From contig CAYLLY010000039.1 in assembly GCA_964384595.1 (NCBI GenBank), positions 1-19,387 of the forward strand: 19,387 nt of DNA, in the 5' to 3' direction. The notes below the pieces were generated by a model, which had not been told where the DNA came from, searched no databases, and was given only the letters and a program-made list of their open reading frames with translations. This DNA comes from SCTG01 sp964384595. GTDB lineage: Bacteria; Nitrospirota; Nitrospiria; Nitrospirales; NS-4. The translations under genes were made by a program, and so were the position numbers. Of this stretch, positions 13,938-19,387 are shown piece by piece (the first letter of the stretch is position 1; each line of letters starts with the position of its first letter).

Positions 13938-15230
13938 ATGAGCGGGATTGCGGAGATTAGGGCGCGGGAGATTCTGGACTCGCGGGGGAACCCGACGATC
14001 GAGGTGGACGTCGCGCTGGAATCCGGCGCGCGCGGGTGGGCGGCGGTGCCATCCGGCGCGTCCACCGGCACGCGCGAGGCCCTCGAACTGCGCGACGGCG
14101 ACAAGAAACGCTATCTCGGCAAGGGCGTCCGGAATGCCGTCGCCAACGTGCAGAAAGTCCTGGCGCCCTCGCTGCTGGGACGGGATGCGGCGGATCAGGC
14201 CGGGATCGACCGGAAAATGATCGAACTGGACGGCACGCCTAACAAGGGCAAACTGGGCGCGAACGCCATCCTGGGGGTGTCGCTCGCTGTGGCCAAGGCC
14301 GCGGCCGATGAGGCCGGACTATCGCTCTACCGCTACCTCGGAGGCGCGAACGCGCACGAGCTGCCTGTTCCCTTGATGAACGTGATCAACGGTGGCGCGC
14401 ACGCGGACAACAACCTGGACCTTCAGGAGTTCATGATCGTGCCGGTCGGCGCGCCCACGTTTGCGGAGGCCCTGCGGATGGCCGCCGAGGTCTTTCACAC
14501 CCTCAAGGCCCTGCTGAAGAAGAAGGGCCTCAGCACCGCCGTGGGGGACGAAGGCGGCTTCGCGCCGAACCTCCGCTCGAACGAAGAAGCCCTGGCGCTC
14601 ATCGTGCAGGCCATCGAAACGGCGGGCTACAAGCCGGGCCAGGATGTGGCCCTGGCGCTGGACCCCGCGGCCAGCGAGTTCTACGAAAACGGGCGGTACG
14701 TGATGAAGGGCGAAGCCCAGGCGCAACGTTCCAGCGAGGACATGATAAAATATTATGAGGGCCTCGTCCGCCGCTATCCGATCGTGTCGATCGAGGACGG
14801 GCTGAGCGAGCAGGACTGGAAGGGCTGGAAGATGCTGACCGAGCGGTTGGGACAGCGGATGCAGCTCGTCGGGGACGACATCTTCGTGACCAATCCGGAG
14901 ATCTTCGCGAAGGGGATCGCGGAGGGGCTCGGCAACTCGATCCTCATCAAGCTGAACCAGATCGGGACGCTCACCGAGACGCTGGAGACGATCGAGATGG
15001 CGAAACGCGCCGGCTACACGGCTGTCGTGTCGCACCGGTCGGGGGAGACCGAAGACGTCACGATCGCGGACGTGGCCGTGGGCGTCAATGCCGGCCAGAT
15101 CAAAACGGGCTCGCTGTCGCGAACCGACCGGACGGCCAAGTACAACCGGCTGCTGCGGATCGAGGAGGAACTGGAGGACGCCGCGCGTTATCGGGGCCGC
15201 GCGGTCTTTGCGGGAAAGGCGGGAGGATGA
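13938..15230 (+). CDS. eno: Enolase
   Basis: Converts 2-phosphoglycerate to phosphoenolpyruvate. The 430-residue length is standard. Visible are the mobile loop SGASTG (39-44), H155, catalytic base/acid residues E205 and K338, Mg2+ ligands D242, E286 and D313, and the SHRSGETED loop (365-373). The signature ILIKLNQIGTLTET is intact. The frame is open upstream to about 13839, but homology starts at ATG 13938 (MSGIAEIRAREILDSRGNP). The Shine-Dalgarno is weak (GGGGATGGAA). A 37-nt near-copy of this 5' end sits 1,039 nt upstream, before the DUF4258 gene. The stop overlaps the ftsB start (ATGA). Confidence 0.98.
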   Translation: MSGIAEIRAREILDSRGNPTIEVDVALESGARGWAAVPSGASTGTREALELRDGDKKRYLGKGVRNAVANVQKVLAPSLLGRDAADQAGIDRKMIELDGTPNKGKLGANAILGVSLAVAKAAADEAGLSLYRYLGGANAHELPVPLMNVINGGAHADNNLDLQEFMIVPVGAPTFAEALRMAAEVFHTLKALLKKKGLSTAVGDEGGFAPNLRSNEEALALIVQAIETAGYKPGQDVALALDPAASEFYENGRYVMKGEAQAQRSSEDMIKYYEGLVRRYPIVSIEDGLSEQDWKGWKMLTERLGQRMQLVGDDIFVTNPEIFAKGIAEGLGNSILIKLNQIGTLTETLETIEMAKRAGYTAVVSHRSGETEDVTIADVAVGVNAGQIKTGSLSRTDRTAKYNRLLRIEEELEDAARYRGRAVFAGKAGG

Positions 15231-15571
15231 GGACGAGGCCGAACCAGCGGCGGACGACCCTCAAGGCCAGGCAGAAACGGCGTTGGACGGTCTATCTGGT
15301 CGGCGGACTTCTCCTGATGAGCTACTTCACCTATGAATTTTTCTTCGACACCATGGGCTACATGAAGTACCTCAATATGAAACGGACCCAGGGGCAGATC
15401 GCCGAGGAGATCAAGGCGATCGAGGAAGAGAACGCCCGCCTGAAAAAGAACATCGAGGCGGTCAAGCACGACCCCGCCACGCTGGAAGGCCTGGCCCGCG
15501 ACCGGCTCGGTCTGGTGAAGGAAGGCGAAACGGTCTTCCTGATCCCGCCCGGCAAGAAGGAGCGCCCGTGA
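15227..15571 (+). CDS. ftsB: FtsB/DivIC-type septum formation initiator
   Basis: A bitopic division protein that bridges FtsL and FtsQ in the divisome. The 114 residues comprise a basic cytoplasmic N-terminus (1-20), one transmembrane helix (about 21-38), a periplasmic coiled coil (about 49-80, EIKAIEEENARLKKNIEAVK) and the family motif LEGLARDRLGLVKEGETVFLIP (86-107). It starts at ATG 15227, overlapping the eno stop, with GGGAGG just upstream. The eno-ftsB order is common in bacteria, which supports the name. I cannot separate FtsB from DivIC by sequence alone. Confidence 0.92.
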   Translation: MRTRPNQRRTTLKARQKRRWTVYLVGGLLLMSYFTYEFFFDTMGYMKYLNMKRTQGQIAEEIKAIEEENARLKKNIEAVKHDPATLEGLARDRLGLVKEGETVFLIPPGKKERP

Positions 15572-15586
15572 GCGTGGCCGTGCCAC

Positions 15587-15768
15587 AGCCTGGAATATTC
15601 ATGAACGCTTCTACTGCAACCGCGGATACGCTGCTGCGACGGGCGGGCTCGCCGCTCAGTCCCTCGACGTACTGTTTCAAGTACGCCTCGGTCCCTTGCG
15701 GCTCCACGCGCCCGTCTCGCGACGCGTCTGCGCGGTTTCGTGACGAACCGTCATGAATATTCCAGGCT
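15587..15768 (+). repeat. 182-bp nested palindrome spanning the ftsB-era junction and the era start
   Basis: Perfect 18-bp terminal inverted repeats lie at 15587-15604 and 15751-15768. Further complementary pairs are nested on the same centre (about 15677): AACCGCG (15618-15624) with CGCGGTT (15731-15737), GACGGGCG (15638-15645) with CGCCCGTC (15709-15716), and the apical stem CGTACT (15668-15673) with AGTACG (15680-15685) around loop GTTTCA. The right terminal repeat contains the era ATG and first five codons. A small GTGGC-CGT-GCCAC hairpin (15574-15586) abuts the left end. The size and symmetry are MITE-like. Confidence 0.85.
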
Positions 15769-16640
15769 ACCGCTCCGGTTTCGTCGCGCTGGTGGGCCGG
15801 CCGAACGTGGGGAAGTCGACGCTCCTGAACCGCATCCTCGGCGAGAAAGTCGCCATCATCTCGGACAAGCCGCAGACGACCCGGACCCGGATCCTCGGCG
15901 TCAAGCATCTGCCCGGTGCCCAGATGGTGTTCCTCGACACGCCGGGCATCCACAAGCCCAAGTTCGAGCTCAACAAGCGCATGGTCGAGGTGGCCCTGCA
16001 CGTGCTGGATGAGGTGGACCTGGCCTTCTTCATGGTCGAGGCCATGGAGTCGCCGGGGCCCGGCGACCGGTTCGTGCTCGAGCGGCTCAAGGAGCGGGAC
16101 GTGCCGGTGGTCCTCGTCGTCAACAAGGTGGACCTGGTCAAGAAACTGCGCCTGCTGCCGCTGATCGACGAATACAGCCGGATGCACGCGTTCGCCGAGA
16201 TCGTGCCCGTCTCGGCCAAGACCGGCGACGGCGTGGATCGCCTGCTGGATCTGGCCCTGGCCCGCATGCCGGAAGGGTCGGCCTACTTTGCGGAGGATGT
16301 GGTGACGGATCAGCCGATGCGCGTGCTCGCGGCGGAGATCATTCGGGAGAAGCTCCTCCAGAAGACGCGCGACGAGCTGCCGTTCGCCGTGGCGGTCGCC
16401 ATCGAGTCCTTCAAGGAGGAAGGGAAGCTCGCCAGGATCAGCGCGACCATCTATGTGGAAAAGGACTCTCAGAAGGCCATCGTGATCGGCAAGCATGGCG
16501 AGATCCTGAAGGCGGTGGGCACCCATGCCCGCATCGACATGGAAAACCTCTTCGGCATGAAGGTGTTCCTCGAGCTCTGGGTGAAGGTGAAGGAGGCGTG
16601 GCGGCAGGACGAGCGCATGCTCGTGGAGCTGGGGTATTGA
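15753..16640 (+). CDS. era: GTPase Era (ribosome maturation)
   Basis: Binds the 16S rRNA 3' end and assists 30S maturation. The 295-residue protein has G1 GRPNVGKS (15-22), G2 TT (42-43), G3 DTPG (62-65), G4 NKVD (124-127), a G5 VSAKTGDG, and a C-terminal KH domain with IGKHGEILKAVG. Length and domain order are normal. The start ATG 15753 is kept because the N-terminus (MNIPGYRSGFVALVG) aligns with Era proteins. No convincing Shine-Dalgarno precedes it, and the start codon with five codons lies in the right arm of a 182-bp palindrome. The stop shares one base with the mgtE start. Confidence 0.97.
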   Translation: MNIPGYRSGFVALVGRPNVGKSTLLNRILGEKVAIISDKPQTTRTRILGVKHLPGAQMVFLDTPGIHKPKFELNKRMVEVALHVLDEVDLAFFMVEAMESPGPGDRFVLERLKERDVPVVLVVNKVDLVKKLRLLPLIDEYSRMHAFAEIVPVSAKTGDGVDRLLDLALARMPEGSAYFAEDVVTDQPMRVLAAEIIREKLLQKTRDELPFAVAVAIESFKEEGKLARISATIYVEKDSQKAIVIGKHGEILKAVGTHARIDMENLFGMKVFLELWVKVKEAWRQDERMLVELGY

Positions 16641-18019
16641 TGGAGCGGATCGACGCCAAGAGCCGGTTCGACGTGATCCTGGACTCCGTGGGCCGCCTGC
16701 TGCGCCGCGGCGCCATCGGCAACCTGGAGCGCATGGTCTCCAAGATGCATCCGGCCGACGTCGCCAAGGTCCTGCACCACCTGAACACCGCGCAGGAGAA
16801 GCGGACGGTCTTCGAACTCATCAAGCTCGACGGCGGCAAGGCCCAGGTGTTGAGCGAGATGGACGAAGGGGACATCGGCGAAACCCTGGCGGACGTCCCC
16901 GCGGCCGATATCGCCATGCTGATCAGGGACCTGCCGGACGACGACCAGGCCTACGTCCTGACCTGCCTGCCTGAGGAACGCTCCCAGGAGATCCTCAAGC
17001 TGATGAAGCCGGAGGACTCGGCGGAGGTCAAGGACCTCCTGCAATACGAGCCCAAGACCGCCGGCGCCATCATGACGACGGAATATTTTTCCCTGCCGGA
17101 GTACACGACGGCGGAAGAGGCGATCCGCAAGCTCCAGGGGGCCAAGGACACTGGCAACGTATTCTACGTCTACGTCACCGACAAGGACGAGAAGCTTTTG
17201 GGCGTGCTCTCGCTGCGCCAGCTCCTGCAGGTGGCTCCGCATACCCGCCTCGGGACCATGATCAAGCGGGAGGTCATCAGCGTCGCCACCGACACCGATC
17301 AGGAGGAGGTGGCCAAGCTGGTGGCCCGGTACAACCTGCTCGCGATCCCCGTCGTGGACAAGGACAATACGCTCGTCGGGATCATCACCGTGGACGACGT
17401 GGTGGACATCATCCATGACGCCGCCACCGAGGATATGTTGAAGATGTCCGGGACGAAGAGCGAGGAGGAAGAGGCGCTCCTGCACTCGCCGGTGATCAAG
17501 TCGCTCCGTCTCCGGGTCCCGTGGCTCTTGACCAACCTGATCGGGAGCATGGTGTCGGGCGTGATTCTCTGGTTTTTCCGGCACACGATCCAGGAGGTGG
17601 TGGCCCTGGTGACGTTCATCCCGGTCATCGCCGCCATGGGGGGGAACGTCGGGTTGCAGTCCTCGACCCTGATCATCCGCGGATTGGCGACGGGGGAGAT
17701 CGAATTGTCGGATGTGAGAAAGGTCTTCCTGCGGCAGGTGACGATCGGGTTTCTCATCAGTCTGCTCTGCGGCGTCGTGGCGCTGGCGGCGGCCGCCGTC
17801 ATGCACATCAATCTGACGCTGGGGCTCGTCGTCGGCGTGGCCATGGTGTGCGCGCTGGTCGTGTCCACGGCCATGGCCACGATCATGCCGGTCGTCCTGA
17901 AGCGCTACGGCGTCGATCCGGCCGTCGCCGCCGGCCCCTTCGTGACCACGGCGAATGACATCACGGGGATCGCGATCTATCTCACCCTGGCCACGGCCGT
18001 CCTCGCGCACTTGAAGTAG
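16640..18019 (+). CDS. mgtE: MgtE-type magnesium transporter
   Basis: Inner-membrane Mg2+ channel gated by intracellular Mg2+. The 459-residue protein has an N-terminal superhelical domain (about 15-135, HPADVAKVLHHL type). Two CBS domains follow (about 140-200 and 205-260), then a plug helix and five transmembrane helices (about 294-456). The pore signatures MGGNVGLQSST (333-343) and GPFVTTANDITG (432-443) are visible; D440 is the expected Mg2+-selecting aspartate. The frame extends upstream within era, but ATG 16640 overlaps the era stop (TGATG) and gives the normal N-terminus. Confidence 0.96.
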   Translation: MERIDAKSRFDVILDSVGRLLRRGAIGNLERMVSKMHPADVAKVLHHLNTAQEKRTVFELIKLDGGKAQVLSEMDEGDIGETLADVPAADIAMLIRDLPDDDQAYVLTCLPEERSQEILKLMKPEDSAEVKDLLQYEPKTAGAIMTTEYFSLPEYTTAEEAIRKLQGAKDTGNVFYVYVTDKDEKLLGVLSLRQLLQVAPHTRLGTMIKREVISVATDTDQEEVAKLVARYNLLAIPVVDKDNTLVGIITVDDVVDIIHDAATEDMLKMSGTKSEEEEALLHSPVIKSLRLRVPWLLTNLIGSMVSGVILWFFRHTIQEVVALVTFIPVIAAMGGNVGLQSSTLIIRGLATGEIELSDVRKVFLRQVTIGFLISLLCGVVALAAAAVMHINLTLGLVVGVAMVCALVVSTAMATIMPVVLKRYGVDPAVAAGPFVTTANDITGIAIYLTLATAVLAHLK

Positions 18020-18032
18020 GAATCGGAAGAGG

Positions 18033-18839
18033 ATGCCCCTCCTCAAGACTCCCGCCGTCGTGCTCAAAAGCCGCAAGTGGGGGGATGCCGACCGGATCGT
18101 CACCTTCTTCACCCTGCGATACGGCAAGGTCCGGGGGGTTGCCCGGGGGGCCCGGCGGATGAAGAGCCGTTTCGGCAGCGCCCTGGAGCCCTTCGTCCAC
18201 TGTGACCTCGTGCTGTTTGAGAAGCCGGGCGATACCCTGTATCGCGTCTCCCAGACCGACATCCGCCACGCCTTTCCTGCCATCCGGGCCTCGCTCGAGG
18301 CGATCACCGGCGCGGCCCGGCTCGCCAACCTGGCGGGGGCGGTGACGGCCGACGGCGACGCGGTGCCGCGCGTGTTCCATGCGGTGCTGGAAGGCTTGCG
18401 GGCGGTCGAGGCCAGTGGCGATCCCGCGCTCACGGCGGCCCTCTACGAGTTGGAGATTCTACGGTTCGCGGGCTACCTGCCGCACCTGGATCGGTGCAAT
18501 GCCTGCCAGGTGAGGGCCAACGGCGGGACCTGGTTTTTCTCGCCGCGCGCGGGCGGGACGGTCTGTTCGGTCTGCGTCCGGCGGGAGCCCGTGCGGTGTC
18601 CGGCCGTGTCGCCGGCGTGCCTGGCGTTTTTCCGCCAGGCGCTCCGCATGGATCTGTCCCGCTTGCCCCGCCTCAAGCCCACGGCGGCCATTCGCAACGA
18701 ATTGTACGAGGTCATCGAGCTCTATGTGGAGTGCGTGGCCGGCCGGCGCATGCCGCGAACGCGGTGGCTATTCGCGGCGGAGAGGCCGGCGGCGTACCGG
18801 CGTGGCGCCCGTGCCAATTATGCACCCCCTCCTTTGTAA
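18033..18839 (+). CDS. recO: DNA repair protein RecO
   Basis: Loads RecA with RecF/RecR and anneals single strands. The 268-residue protein has an N-terminal OB fold (TPAVVLKSRKWGDADRIVTFFT at 6-27; KVRGVARGARR at 32-42), a helical core, and a zinc site with C155, C158, C178 and C181. It starts 13 nt after mgtE. The era-mgtE-recO order is compact and likely one transcript. The last residues (NYAPPPL) and the TAA stop come from the left arm of an intergenic hairpin repeat starting at 18825, so the native C-terminus may have been altered by repeat insertion. Confidence 0.93.
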   Translation: MPLLKTPAVVLKSRKWGDADRIVTFFTLRYGKVRGVARGARRMKSRFGSALEPFVHCDLVLFEKPGDTLYRVSQTDIRHAFPAIRASLEAITGAARLANLAGAVTADGDAVPRVFHAVLEGLRAVEASGDPALTAALYELEILRFAGYLPHLDRCNACQVRANGGTWFFSPRAGGTVCSVCVRREPVRCPAVSPACLAFFRQALRMDLSRLPRLKPTAAIRNELYEVIELYVECVAGRRMPRTRWLFAAERPAAYRRGARANYAPPPL

Positions 18840-18910
18840 GGAGGGGAACGGGGAGGTAGAGTTCGTCAGGCTCTACCCCACCTTGCCTCCCCTTACAAAG
18901 GGGAGGGGGG
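18825..18910 (+). repeat. Hairpin repeat overlapping the recO stop and the next gene's Shine-Dalgarno
   Basis: The left arm (from 18825; core CCTTTGTAAGGAGGGG) is matched by a reverse-complement right arm ending at 18910 (core CCCCTTACAAAGGGG). Inner pairing is GGTAGAG with CTCTACC around a 9-nt loop. The left arm supplies the recO stop TAA (18837-18839). The right arm's GGAGG (18902-18906) lies 7 nt before ATG 18914. Repeats of this C-rich TTTGTAAGG type are, to my knowledge, dispersed in several GC-rich lineages. Confidence 0.8.
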
Positions 18911-18913
18911 CTG

Positions 18914-19159
18914 ATGAGAGGTAGCATGAGCGCAGAGCATGTCGGCTACGGCGGCGTGATCGCCCGGTTCACCGGCAAGGCGTTTGTGGCCGCAGGCTTC
19001 GTTCTGGGGATTTACGGGCTGACGGAGAAGCAGGAGGCGATCCTGCAGACGGCGCTCGGTCTGCTGGTGACGGGCGTGCTGGCGTCCGCCTACGGGGCGT
19101 ACCATTGGATCAGGAATAGGGGCGTGACGGCCGATCAAGACAGAACGAACAAGCCATGA
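18914..19159 (+). CDS. Small hypothetical membrane protein, two predicted helices
   Basis: The 81-residue protein is not recognised as a named family. A short hydrophobic stretch at about 24-36 (FVAAGFVLGIYGL) and a stronger one at about 47-66 (ALGLLVTGVLASAYGAYHWI) suggest two membrane passes. The tail is polar and charged. ATG 18914 is chosen because GGAGG lies 7 nt upstream, within the hairpin repeat; ATG 18926 is an alternative (AGAGG, 4 nt spacing). Its stop overlaps the DUF971 start (ATGA), which supports it being a translated gene. No function is proposed. Confidence 0.6.
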   Translation: MRGSMSAEHVGYGGVIARFTGKAFVAAGFVLGIYGLTEKQEAILQTALGLLVTGVLASAYGAYHWIRNRGVTADQDRTNKP

Positions 19160-19387
19160 GTGACGCCGTCGAACCCAAGGACATGGATTGGACCGAGAAC
19201 GGGGTCCTCGGCATCGAATGGAGCGACGGCCACAAGGGCGTCTACCCGATCCGCTACCTCCGCCAGCATTGCCCCTGCGCCGCCTGCACGGACGAATGGA
19301 CGGGCGAGCTCAGGATCAAGCCGGACAGCATCCCCATGTTCATCGCGGTCCAGGACATCGAACCGGTCGGACGGTACGCGTTGCGGT
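19156..19387 (+). CDS. DUF971 domain protein, 3' end beyond window
   Basis: The first 77 residues are visible. LGIEWSDGHKGVYPIRYLRQHCPCAACTDE carries the DUF971 hallmark: a WSDG strand followed by Y-P-x-R-x-LR and a CPCAAC cluster (C39, C41, C44). The same domain forms the N-terminus of gamma-butyrobetaine hydroxylase-like proteins and is found fused to, or near, Mrp/ApbC-type iron-sulfur carriers, so a metal- or Fe-S-linked role is possible but unproven. It starts at ATG 19156, overlapping the preceding stop. The gene is cut by the window edge; only the start can be judged. Confidence 0.85.
   Translation, partial: MSDAVEPKDMDWTENGVLGIEWSDGHKGVYPIRYLRQHCPCAACTDEWTGELRIKPDSIPMFIAVQDIEPVGRYALR

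Noticed and set aside
15568..15756. 62-codon plus-strand ORF between ftsB and era
   Set aside because: Lies almost wholly within the 182-bp palindrome, with Ser/Arg/Pro-rich composition and no homology pattern; the DNA structure explains the sequence better.
16469..18433. About 650-codon open frame on the minus strand across era, mgtE and recO
   Set aside because: Spans three clear plus-strand genes; the translation is biased and has no recognisable domain.

Overview
The window is a GC-rich, gene-dense bacterial chromosome segment, about 19.4 kb long and made almost entirely of core genes. I infer Nitrospirota, and a Nitrospira-like organism in particular. The basis is GC content, the family resemblance of the proteins, use of the indirect GatCAB route for aminoacyl-tRNA, and intergenic regions full of dispersed hairpin repeats. 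No 16S rRNA or other decisive marker is present, so the taxonomy is tentative. No tRNA, rRNA or CRISPR array was seen.

Layout. (1) Positions 1-4218, minus strand, form a tight operon tmk-holB-metG-slipin; the slipin runs off the left edge. (2) A divergent promoter region at about 4219-4356 separates it from everything to the right, which is on the plus strand. (3) Positions 4357-8534 hold a DUF502 membrane protein, glmU, glmS and gatC, which overlap or nearly abut. (4) Positions 8633-12692 hold panD, gatA, a DUF948 protein, a YtxH protein and gatB. The GatCAB genes are therefore split by panD and by two small envelope-type proteins, and the panD-gatA pair is bracketed by two copies of a heptad-periodic (CGTTAAN) inverted repeat. 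(5) Positions 12693-13937 are an accessory island with lower GC: a DUF4258 gene and two YgiT-type zinc-finger genes, resembling a toxin-antitoxin locus. A duplicated 5' end of eno and two opposed copies of a structured repeat flank it. (6) Positions 13938-18839 hold eno, ftsB/divIC-like, era, mgtE and recO. (7) From 18914 to the right edge there is a small two-helix membrane protein and the start of a DUF971 gene.

How the genes work together. The core genes cover thymidylate supply and the clamp-loader delta-prime subunit, Met-tRNA charging and Gln/Asn-tRNA amidation, UDP-GlcNAc precursor synthesis (glmS, glmU), pantothenate (panD), glycolysis (eno), division (ftsB), ribosome maturation (era), Mg2+ uptake (mgtE) and recombination (recO).

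The least ordinary content lies between genes. At least five kinds of inverted repeat sit in the junctions, and several overlap the coding signals of their neighbours: the gatC stop, the recO stop, the Shine-Dalgarno of the gene after recO, and the era start codon with its first five codons. The main candidates for something undescribed are the 182-bp nested palindrome covering the era start, the paired structured element with compensatory base changes around the DUF4258/YgiT island, and the capture of the eno 5' end as a leader ORF directly before the DUF4258 gene.
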